A stretch of 64,000 nt of DNA, taken from assembly GCA_016182905.1 (NCBI GenBank), contig JACPFR010000010.1:124001-188000 (forward strand). Reading direction: 5' to 3'. Of this stretch, positions 42,767 through 49,912 are shown in pieces; the stretch's first letter is position 1; the number at the start of each line of letters is the position of its first letter. The translations under genes and the position numbers were made by a program. The DNA comes from Elusimicrobiota bacterium. Lineage in GTDB: Bacteria > Elusimicrobiota > Elusimicrobia > UBA1565 > UBA9628. Below the pieces are notes generated by a model that saw nothing but the letters and a program-made list of their open reading frames with translations, was not told the origin of the DNA and searched no databases.

Positions 42767-44258
42767 GACCCATCCAGACCGGGAAGAGGTATTCGTTGGA
42801 GACGCGCATCCCGCGGCCGAGCGCCAGGCCCGCCTCGAGCACCGCGCGCACCTCGTCGGGCTTCTCGGGGGACTCGGCCTTGAGGCCGGCGGCCTTCTCG
42901 AAGCGGTCGAGGACGTCGCGCCGGATCGTCGAGTAGTCGGTCCACATCCCGGCCGGGTCCCCGGCCGCGCCCTTGGCGAGCGCGCGGTCGGCCAGGGCCC
43001 AGAAGGAGTGGGCCCCGTCCATGCGGATCGCGGCGCCGAGGTCCTCGAGCGCGCCCTTGTGGTCCCCGCGCAGCCGCCGGAGCTCGCCGCGCCAGGTGAG
43101 GCCTTCGGCGTCCGTCCCCTGGCGCAGCGCCTCGTCGAGATCGCGCGCCGCCTCGTCGAGCCGTCCGAGGAGCAGGAGGGCCGCGCCGCGGTGGCGCAGG
43201 GAATAAGGCACGCCCGCGCCGACGCCGAGCTCGAGGCTCGCCAGCGCGGCCTCATACTCGCCCGACCAGAGCAGGAGCTTGCCGCGGCAGGCGTGGCCCC
43301 ACGGACGGGTCCGCTCGGGCATGCCCTTGAGGAGCTCGTCGAGGAGACGCGCGGCGGACGCGCCGTCGCCGCGGCACAGGGCGATCTCCGCCAGGGCGGC
43401 GCCCGCCTTCCAAAACCCGGGGACGCACTTCAGCGCGGCGGCGTACTCTTTCTCGGCGCCGGCGTAGTCCCGGCGGTTCGTCAGCAGGACCTCCCCGTGC
43501 TTGTGGCGCATCCAGTCGTAGCGCGGGGGCATCCGGGCCAGCTTCTCGGTCTCGGCGATCGCCTCCTCGCCGCGGCCCATGTTGCCGAGCAGGGTCGCCC
43601 GGAAGTAGTACGGCCAGGGATTCTCCGGCTTCGCGCGGGAGAAGGCCTTGAGCGCGTCGAGCGTGGGCATGAGCTCCTTCTGCTCGGGCGACACGAAGAA
43701 GGAGTCGATGCAGTCCTGCGTCCCCGAGGCGGCGAGCAGCGCTTCCGCCTCCTCGAAGGCTTCCTTGAACGCGCCGAGCTTCACGTTCGCCCGGAAGCGC
43801 GTGAGGCCGCCGGCCATCCGCGCGTGCGCGTCGTCGCCCCGCGGCCTGGAGGCCGCGGCGCGTCGAAGGTGCGGCGCGGCTTCGCCGGCCTCGCCCTTGT
43901 CCTTGAGCATCTCGCCGAGCAGCAAGGACGCCTCGGGCCCGGCCTTCCTCGCGACGGCGCGGCGCAGGGCCGCCTCCGCCTTCGCGGGCTCGCCGTGGCG
44001 CAGATACAGCCGGGAGAGGCTCATCAGGACGGAGGGCGCGTCCGGGTCCAGCGCGAGGGCCTTCTCGTAGGACTCGATCGCCTCGGCGGGGCGGCCCTGG
44101 ACGGCGAGCAGGTCGGCGAGCGCGGCGCGGGCGGCGGCGCTCGACGGGTGCGCTCGAACGAACTCCACCAGCACCTCGAGGGCCCGGCCCTCGTCGCCGG
44201 CGCGCTGGAGCGCGTGCGCCCGGGCGACGGCGGCCTTGGCCGGCGCGGGCTTGGTCAT
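42750..44258 (-). CDS. TPR protein, RYxWM / RGxRR...WM family (copy 3)
   Basis: 502 residues. Canonical TPRs are clear at the N-terminus (PAEAIESYEKALALDPDAPS, PAKAEAALRRAVARKAGPEA). The second half has the family landmarks PPRYDWMRHKHGE, CRGKLLLWSGEYE and RGMRVSNEYLFPVWM near the C-terminus, followed by six extra residues. ATG 44258 overlaps the next TPR gene upstream (44255-44258). It directly precedes the PhyH triplet. Confidence 0.85.
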   Translation of the reverse strand: MTKPAPAKAAVARAHALQRAGDEGRALEVLVEFVRAHPSSAAARAALADLLAVQGRPAEAIESYEKALALDPDAPSVLMSLSRLYLRHGEPAKAEAALRRAVARKAGPEASLLLGEMLKDKGEAGEAAPHLRRAAASRPRGDDAHARMAGGLTRFRANVKLGAFKEAFEEAEALLAASGTQDCIDSFFVSPEQKELMPTLDALKAFSRAKPENPWPYYFRATLLGNMGRGEEAIAETEKLARMPPRYDWMRHKHGEVLLTNRRDYAGAEKEYAAALKCVPGFWKAGAALAEIALCRGDGASAARLLDELLKGMPERTRPWGHACRGKLLLWSGEYEAALASLELGVGAGVPYSLRHRGAALLLLGRLDEAARDLDEALRQGTDAEGLTWRGELRRLRGDHKGALEDLGAAIRMDGAHSFWALADRALAKGAAGDPAGMWTDYSTIRRDVLDRFEKAAGLKAESPEKPDEVRAVLEAGLALGRGMRVSNEYLFPVWMGHGRQA

Positions 44259-45400
44259 CTCCTTCCCGCGGCCGCGAACGCGGCGCGGACCTGCGCCTCG
44301 GTGACCGACCCGGCGTCCGGCGAGTCGGGGGGCGTCGGGATCCCCATCGAACGGGTCCAGCAGCGCAGGCGCGAGGCGGGCGCGGGCCTCGCCGGGACCG
44401 GGATGCCGGCCGCCCTCATCCAGCCCGCGTTGAGGTGCGGATCCGAGCGGCGGCAGCCGCGCCCGGCTTTCAGGGCGGCTTCGAGCAGGCTCCGGAGCTT
44501 CGCGGCGGTGAAGGGGGATCTTTCGATCGCCGCGAGGTCGTGGTGATCGAGATGCAGGCGCGCGAAATCCTTGTACGCCTCGAGGAGGTTCTTCCGCTCC
44601 AGATGGACCAAGGCGCGGTTGACGTGGGCCCAGGGCTTGTCGCCGCTGATCGCGATCACGCCGGCCAGGTCCTCGAGCGCCTCCGGATAGCGGCCGAGCA
44701 GGCGGTTGAGCTCGCCGCGCCAGACGAGGCCCTCGGGATCGTGCGGATCGATGGTCAGCAGGCGGTCGAGGTCGCGCTTGGATTCCTCCAGCCGGCCGAG
44801 CTTGCAGAGGGCTCCGCCGCGCCAGCACAGGGCGTCGGGGTTGTCCATGCCCGCCGAGACGTCGAGGTCCTCGACCGCGTCCGCGTACTCGCCCCACCAG
44901 AGCTTGAGCGCGCCGCGCCAGGCGAGGAACGAGGCGCGCGACTGCTCGGGCACGGCGATGCCCCGCACGGCCTTGAGCGGATCGGGATGGCCGACGGCCA
45001 TCAGGTTCTCCGTCCACAGGCAGCGCGCCTCCCAGAGCCAGGGGCAGCGCGCGATCACGCCCTGGATCTCCTCGCGCGCGAGCCCGTACAGGTCGAGGCG
45101 GCGCAGGAGGATCTCGGCGATGTAGTAGCGCATCCAGTAGTAGCGGGGGGAGACGCGGCTGCCCGCGTCGAGGAGCTTCAGCGCCTCGAGGTCGCGGCTC
45201 GCGGCCCATTCCAGGGAGGCCAGGCAGAACTCCCTCCACGGGGACTTCAGCGCCTCGCTCTGCCCGCGGTCGAACTGCGCCTTGAGCATCATGTCCCGCA
45301 GCTTGCGATAGGTGACCGTCGGCTCGCTGTCGAGCAGCGGGTCGATCCTCGCGAACGACGCGGCGAGCGTCTCGCCTCCGAAATGATCCTGAACGGGCAT
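44255..45400 (-). CDS. TPR protein, RYxWM / RGxRR...WM family (copy 4)
   Basis: 381 residues. Landmarks: SPRYYWMRYYIAEI, FLAWRGALKLWWGEYADA, LVWRGELNRLLGRYPEALED and RGCRRSDPHLNAGWM. A Pro/Ala-rich tail of about 55 residues follows the motif, unlike copies 1-2, which stop at it. The ribosome binding site GGAGGAAGG precedes ATG 45400. An inverted repeat at 45421-45440 lies between it and the methylase-fold gene upstream, so it may be expressed partly independently. Confidence 0.8.
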   Translation of the reverse strand: MPVQDHFGGETLAASFARIDPLLDSEPTVTYRKLRDMMLKAQFDRGQSEALKSPWREFCLASLEWAASRDLEALKLLDAGSRVSPRYYWMRYYIAEILLRRLDLYGLAREEIQGVIARCPWLWEARCLWTENLMAVGHPDPLKAVRGIAVPEQSRASFLAWRGALKLWWGEYADAVEDLDVSAGMDNPDALCWRGGALCKLGRLEESKRDLDRLLTIDPHDPEGLVWRGELNRLLGRYPEALEDLAGVIAISGDKPWAHVNRALVHLERKNLLEAYKDFARLHLDHHDLAAIERSPFTAAKLRSLLEAALKAGRGCRRSDPHLNAGWMRAAGIPVPARPAPASRLRCWTRSMGIPTPPDSPDAGSVTEAQVRAAFAAAGRR

Positions 45401-45420
45401 TTAGCGGCCTTCCTCCGGCG

Positions 45421-45440
45421 GACTAACCTCGAGGATAGTC
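45421..45440. repeat. 20-base inverted repeat between genes
   Basis: GACTAACCTC / GAGGATAGTC forms a near-perfect hairpin (one mismatch) in the 41-base gap after the methylase-fold gene stop at 45442. There is no T-tract, so it is not a classical terminator. It could be an mRNA processing or attenuation hairpin, or an operator. Confidence 0.4.
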
Positions 45441-45441
45441 A

Positions 45442-46896
45442 TCAGGACCCTTTTCGTCGAGGCTTCGGCGCCGGGCTGTTCCCTTTTATCTCGGGCACGA
45501 ACAAGGTCAGCGCCGGGTCGAGCTCGCGCTCCTTGCGGCGGAACTCGGCGACGGTGAGCTTCAGGCGCGTCTCGTCGCGGTAGCCGTCGCCGCACTTGAG
45601 GGCGTAGAGGACGTGCTCCTTCGGGAAGGCGGCCTCGAGGCGGTCGCAGAAGGTCCCGAACTTGTTCTCCTCCATCACGCGGTTGACGCCGAGGATGATC
45701 GCGCCCTTGGAGGAATCGACGGCGGCGCCGGGCTCGGCGAGGCTGCGGGCGTTCTGCACCGTGAAGCCGCGCTCGCACAGCTCGAGGTCCTCCTGCAGCA
45801 TCGTCAGGATCCCGTCGATCGAGGAGGGTGCGGTCATCACGCGGTACGGGTAGCCGGCGTCCTTGCAGCGCTTGGCCATCATGTTCCCCTCGCCGAACAG
45901 CATCGGGTGGCCGTAGGTGACGTAGCCGGTCTGCGAACCCTTGTCGAGCTCGGCTTTGACCGTCTTCCAGACCGTCTCCTGAGGGTTGGCGCCCTTGCCG
46001 CCGCCGACGGCGATCGAATGGACGCCCGGGAAGACCGCCTCGAGCAGCTCGCGCACCTCGCGCGTGTCGGCCTGGGTGTAGACGGCGTCGCAGCGCTTGA
46101 GGGCCATCAAAGTGTTCAAAGTGACCTCGTACGGGCGGTCGATGCCGACGCCGAGGAGCCAGAGGCATCCTTTGCCGTCCTTGGCCGCCGTCTTCTTCGC
46201 GTCGCTCATGAATTTCTCCCCGGGCGCGCCGGCCGCCTTCCCGGACTTCGCGATGTGGCCGAGCGCGGCGGCCGCGGCCTCCATCATCTCGTACGAGCGC
46301 CGGCGCGACGAGTCGGCGCCGCTGCCTTGGAGCGCCGCGCGGATCGCCTCCCGCGCCTCCTCCGTCTTTCCCTCGGCGAGCAAGGCGCGGCCGAGCTGGT
46401 AGCGGGCCTCGGGGTCCGAGGGCGACTTGGCGAACTCGGCCCGGGCCTCGGCGGCGCGCCCGAGCGAGAGCAGGACGAGGCCGCGGTCGAGAGAGCTCCC
46501 GGCGCCCGCGCCCGACAAAGCGGCGGCCCGGTCGAGGTCCGCGAGGGCCGCGTTCCAGTCGCCGAGGCGGGTGTGCAGGTACGACCGGCCCGCGAAAGGC
46601 CTCGGGGACTTCGGCGCGAGCTCGATGGACCGATCGAAGTCCTTCAGGGCGAGGTCGAACTCGCTTCGGCCGGCGAGGATGGTCCCGCGCAGGCACAGCA
46701 GTTCCCAGTCCCCGGGCGCGAGGGCGAGGGCCTTGTCGAGCGCGCGCCTGATGGCCTCGTCCGGCGAGGCGGACCGGCCGTTGCCGTGCGAGGCTCGATC
46801 GACGGCGGTCTTGAGCAGGGGCAGCCAGGCTTGGGCCGTCGCCGCGGTCATGGCGGCGGTGAGCGTCTCGAGGTCCTGCTCCGCGGTCCCGGTCAC
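45442..46896 (-). CDS. TPR - tetrapyrrole-methylase-fold fusion (borosin methyltransferase-like), copy 5
   Basis: 484 residues. 1-215: TPR-like repeats (LALKDFDRSIELAPKSPRPF). 235-470: methylase fold with CLWLLGVGIDRPYEVTLNTL, CDAVYTQADTREVRELLEAV, GYVTYGHPMLFGEGNMMAKR (complete YGHP, as in OphMA/SonM), GFTVQNARSL and LTLFVPEIKG. The borosin catalytic R-x-x-x-Y region aligns with ANPQETVWKTV, so the Arg and Tyr are absent. The basic tail (PAPKPRRKGS) is not a hydrophobic core peptide. GTG 46896 overlaps the metalloprotease stop (46893-46896), reproducing the protease/methylase linkage seen at 22 kb. Confidence 0.75.
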   Translation of the reverse strand: MTGTAEQDLETLTAAMTAATAQAWLPLLKTAVDRASHGNGRSASPDEAIRRALDKALALAPGDWELLCLRGTILAGRSEFDLALKDFDRSIELAPKSPRPFAGRSYLHTRLGDWNAALADLDRAAALSGAGAGSSLDRGLVLLSLGRAAEARAEFAKSPSDPEARYQLGRALLAEGKTEEAREAIRAALQGSGADSSRRRSYEMMEAAAAALGHIAKSGKAAGAPGEKFMSDAKKTAAKDGKGCLWLLGVGIDRPYEVTLNTLMALKRCDAVYTQADTREVRELLEAVFPGVHSIAVGGGKGANPQETVWKTVKAELDKGSQTGYVTYGHPMLFGEGNMMAKRCKDAGYPYRVMTAPSSIDGILTMLQEDLELCERGFTVQNARSLAEPGAAVDSSKGAIILGVNRVMEENKFGTFCDRLEAAFPKEHVLYALKCGDGYRDETRLKLTVAEFRRKERELDPALTLFVPEIKGNSPAPKPRRKGS

Positions 46897-48689
46897 CCCA
46901 ATCCCTTGAGGCGCTTCTCGATGGCCGGACGCTGGTCCCACTCCATCGGCGCGAGCTGCAGCGCCCGCTCCAGGTCGGCGCGGGCCGCCTTGGGGTCCTT
47001 CGCGCGCTCGTGCAGGGTGGCGCGCGAGGTCATCGCCGCGGCCGCCGTCGTGCGGCTCTGCGGCGAGGGGACCGCGAGGCAGCGCTCGATGGCCTTCTCG
47101 TACGCCGCGAGCGCCTTCGCGTCCTGCGCGGTCTCGCCGTAGACGACGGCGGCGTTGACCAAGGTCTCCGCGTCCTCGGGCGCGGACTTGAGCGCCGCCT
47201 CGAACTTCTTGAGCGCGGCCGCGTGGCCGCCCTTGAGATAAAGCTTGACGCCTTCGGCGTTCAGCCGCTTGAGATCGGCCGGCCGTTCATAGGGCGCCTC
47301 CCGCCCGGGAGGCGCTTTCTCGACGGCGGGGGCGGGCGCGCCCGTCCCCTTGGGGGCGGAGCCGCCTCCCTTGAGCACCTGCAAGGCGCCCTCGTCCTTG
47401 GGGCGCAGAGCGAGCACGGCCTCCGCGTCCTTGACCGCCTCCTGCGTGCGGCCGAGGAGGTGCTTGAGGCAGGCCCGCTTGAGCAGGAGCCCCGGGTTCT
47501 TGGAGCGGGACAGCATGAGATCGAGATACCACAGCGCGCGCACGCGCTGGCGCTCGGTGTAGAACGGCATCGCGTTCTCGGTGATCCAGTCGCGATAAGG
47601 GTCGCCCTCGCGATCGAGAGGGCGGGAGGGCTTGCCCTTGGGGGGCGCGGGAAGCGCGTCGAGCAGGCGCGGGTAGAAATCGGCGAAGGTCGGATATTTC
47701 TTCCGGTCGCCCTCGTATTCGGCGATGCGCGCCTTGAAATCCCGCAGGAACGGGAGGCCGCACTCCTCCTCGTGCCGCAGCTCGTGGTCGGACAGCGCCG
47801 CGCTGATCTCCAGGCTGACCAGGCGGAGCATGACCGAGCGGACCATGTGCTCGCGCACGTGGTGCATCCAGTTCTGGTACTCGCGCGTGGCCTTGCGCTG
47901 CGGGGGCTGCTTCTTGGCGATGTCCTCGCCGTAAAGCTCGGTGACGTTGTCGAGGACGCCGTGGGCGGCCTCGTGCCAGATGCGCGCGTGCAGGCGGTGG
48001 TAGGTGCAGGTGAGCGGCCCGGAGGTCGGCTCGACGGGGCCGACGACGGAGATGATGTCGGCCAGGCCGTCCTCTCCGCGCTGGACGATGTTCGCGCCGG
48101 TGTCCGAGGAGATGAACGGGGAAAGCGTGAAGAGGTAGCGTCCCTCGAAGGGCAGGCCGGTGTACTTCTCGATCTTGCCGATGTAGTCGACCGCCTCGAT
48201 CTCGCCCTTCAGCTTGGCCAGGTCGGCGTCGAGCAGATGGACGTTCGCGTCGAAGAACTCCGTGAACTTCGAGTCGACCGCGAAGTCGCGCATGTGCTGC
48301 AGCCACTTCTCGAGCTCGGCGTCGCCTCCGACGTAGTGGGCGAGGAACGCGATGGAGATCTGCGAGTGCGGCTTGAGCTCGGGCGAGGGCGAGAGGCGCA
48401 TGAGCCCCTGGCCGCGCTGCCCGAGGTCGAAGGCCCGGATCTCGGGCAGGGCGCGGTGGCGGATGGCGGGGTGGTCCTTGTAGGGGGCGAAGTACCTGCG
48501 GGCCTGGCGGACGTACTCGATGTCCGGGTGCATGAAGTCCGTCGCGTGCCCGGGGCCCTTGCCGCCCGCGGTGAGGTCGAAGGCGAGCAGCTCCATGACG
48601 CCGTCGAGCTCGAGACGGGGGTCGACGCTGAACTCGAGCTTGGGACGGGCCGCGGCCTTCTTCCGGGCTTTGGAGGGGGAGACGGGCAC
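46893..48689 (-). CDS. HEAAH zinc metalloprotease-like protein with C-terminal TPR (paralog of 21096-22376)
   Basis: 598 residues from GTG 48689 (GGAG upstream). The zinc motif is His239-Glu240-His243 (RIWHEAAHGVLDN). NWMHHVREHMVRSVMLRLVSL, RIAEYEGDRKKYPTFADFYPRLL and MPFYTERQRVRALWYLDLML are shared with the 21 kb paralog. After a Pro/Gly-rich linker near 440-470, the C-terminal 130 residues are genuine TPRs (ADLKRLNAEGVKLYLKGGHA). The basic N-terminus (SKARKKAAARPK) is not a signal peptide. It overlaps the methylase-fold fusion and lies 4 bases from the small exported protein gene, forming a three-gene unit. Confidence 0.75.
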   Translation of the reverse strand: MPVSPSKARKKAAARPKLEFSVDPRLELDGVMELLAFDLTAGGKGPGHATDFMHPDIEYVRQARRYFAPYKDHPAIRHRALPEIRAFDLGQRGQGLMRLSPSPELKPHSQISIAFLAHYVGGDAELEKWLQHMRDFAVDSKFTEFFDANVHLLDADLAKLKGEIEAVDYIGKIEKYTGLPFEGRYLFTLSPFISSDTGANIVQRGEDGLADIISVVGPVEPTSGPLTCTYHRLHARIWHEAAHGVLDNVTELYGEDIAKKQPPQRKATREYQNWMHHVREHMVRSVMLRLVSLEISAALSDHELRHEEECGLPFLRDFKARIAEYEGDRKKYPTFADFYPRLLDALPAPPKGKPSRPLDREGDPYRDWITENAMPFYTERQRVRALWYLDLMLSRSKNPGLLLKRACLKHLLGRTQEAVKDAEAVLALRPKDEGALQVLKGGGSAPKGTGAPAPAVEKAPPGREAPYERPADLKRLNAEGVKLYLKGGHAAALKKFEAALKSAPEDAETLVNAAVVYGETAQDAKALAAYEKAIERCLAVPSPQSRTTAAAAMTSRATLHERAKDPKAARADLERALQLAPMEWDQRPAIEKRLKGLG

Positions 48690-48693
48690 GGGG

Positions 48694-49218
48694 CTACTCC
48701 GAGGCCTGCCTGCGCTTCGGCCGATTGTACGGCTTGGCCGTCGGCATCATCTCCAGGAATCGGGCCTTCTTGGCGTCGAAGAGCTCCCTTTCCGTCTTGA
48801 CGTTCAAGCTCTTCGGCTCGATGCTGCCGAAGAGCTGTCCCACCGTCTCGATCTGTTTTCCCAGCGCGTCATGCTCCCGGAAGCACCGGGCGTGCTGCTT
48901 TTCGATCCGCTGAGTCTTCTGCCGGAGCAGGTCGTCGAACGCGAGGGGGATACTGCCCTTGAACTCCGCGGCGAGGGCCGCTTTCTTCTTGGCGAGGTCC
49001 GATTTCAACTCGGCCTCCAGGTCCAGGCACTGCTGAGTCGAGTCGAACGCCGCGTTCAATCCTCCGATCGAATTCCTCAAGGCTTGCCTCGTCGCGGCGC
49101 CGGAGGCGGCGGCGGAGGGGCTCGGAACGCTGGGCGGCGGCGGAGACGCGGCGTCGGCCGCGGACGCCAGGGCGGGCGCGAGAAGAAGAACGGCTCCCAG
49201 GAGGCTTGTCATCTTCAT
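48694..49218 (-). CDS. Small exported helical protein
   Basis: 174 residues. Signal peptide MKMTSLLGAVLLLAPALASA (AxA at the end). After a Pro/Ser/Ala-rich linker (SPPPPSVPSPSAAAS), residues 50-150 are charged coiled-coil helix with two cysteines (QQCLDL, HARCFREH). The ribosome binding site GAGGG precedes ATG 49218, and a promoter lies at 49248-49276. An exported small protein also accompanies the 21 kb metalloprotease. Function unknown. Confidence 0.75.
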   Translation of the reverse strand: MKMTSLLGAVLLLAPALASAADAASPPPPSVPSPSAAASGAATRQALRNSIGGLNAAFDSTQQCLDLEAELKSDLAKKKAALAAEFKGSIPLAFDDLLRQKTQRIEKQHARCFREHDALGKQIETVGQLFGSIEPKSLNVKTERELFDAKKARFLEMMPTAKPYNRPKRRQASE

Positions 49219-49276
49219 AAAAGGGCCCTCTTCATGCGATTTTTTCGAGTATAACAGATAAGAGCCTGAGGCGCAA
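49219..49276 (-). promoter_or_regulatory. Promoter and leader of the exported protein/metalloprotease/methylase unit
   Basis: On the minus strand TTGCGC (49271-49276), 17 bases, then TATACT (49248-49253), a 29-base leader and the Shine-Dalgarno GAGGG. Unlike several other operon starts in the window, this one has a real leader. The following stretch to 49356 holds no gene I can support. Confidence 0.5.
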
Positions 49277-49356
49277 TTCGCTTTCGGGTCCATGGTCACG
49301 GGGTTTTACGGCAGGGGCTAGGGAACTTTTTGGCGGGGTGGATCGTATGAATAGTA

Positions 49357-49771
49357 ATGGATAAACCACCAAGACACAAAGGATTTTTGGTTTCGACCGC
49401 TCCCGCCCGATCTGGGGCCGAGCTCTCGCGTCATCGTCGACGCGGCCTTCAAGGTCCACAAGACCCTGGGTCCGGGATTACTCGAATCGGTCTACGAGCA
49501 TTGCCTCTGCCACGAATTCAGGTGTCGGGGCGTTCCTTTCCAGTCACAACTCTCCCTGCCCGTTCTTTACGGCGGATTCAGCATCGAGACGGGCCTGCGC
49601 GTCGATCTCATCGTGGATGGACGCATCATCGTCGAACTCAAGGCGGTCGAGGTCCTTCATCCGATCCATACCGCGCAGCTCTTGACCTATCTTAAGCTGA
49701 CAGGCCTACGCCTCGGCTTGCTCATCCCTGATCCGGGAGGGTATCCGAAGAATCGTCCTTTGAAAAACTAA
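49357..49771 (+). pseudogene. GxxExxY family protein, apparently frameshifted near its N-terminus
   Basis: The frame ending at TAA 49769-49771 encodes RVIVDAAFKVHKTLGPGLL, then ESVYE (the signature GxxExxY), PFQSQLSLPVLYGG, LRVDLIVDGRIIVELKAVEV (the nuclease-like D...ExK core) and TAQLLTYLKLTGLRLGLLI. No ATG, GTG or TTG lies in that frame upstream. The expected N-terminal Glu-Leu-Ser occurs one frame over, downstream of ATG 49357, so a single-base shift near 49427-49430 probably breaks the gene. An unusual CTG start at 49412 is an alternative. Confidence 0.65.
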
Positions 49772-49808
49772 ATATCTTCGTGTCTTGGTGCCTTGGTGGT
49801 TTATCCGT
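49359..49808. mobile_element. GxxExxY element bounded by inverted repeats
   Basis: Terminal inverted repeats read GGATAAACCACCAAGxCAC on the left (49359-49383) and its complement on the right (49774-49808, with an extra CACCAAGA unit). Inside is one gene of the GxxExxY family (Pfam PD-(D/E)XK-like), often found in such palindromic repeats and in rRNA intervening sequences. Base composition is clearly less GC-rich than the neighbours, a sign of acquisition. A copy without the gene lies at 34958-35035. Confidence 0.65.
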
Positions 49809-49912
49809 TAAAACCCAGTGAACTTGGAGGCTTTCGCCCGGCGCCGCGCGCGGATTCTGAATATTGGTATCATGTCCGCGGACTTCGGCGCCGCGCGCAA
49901 TAGGAAACGAGA

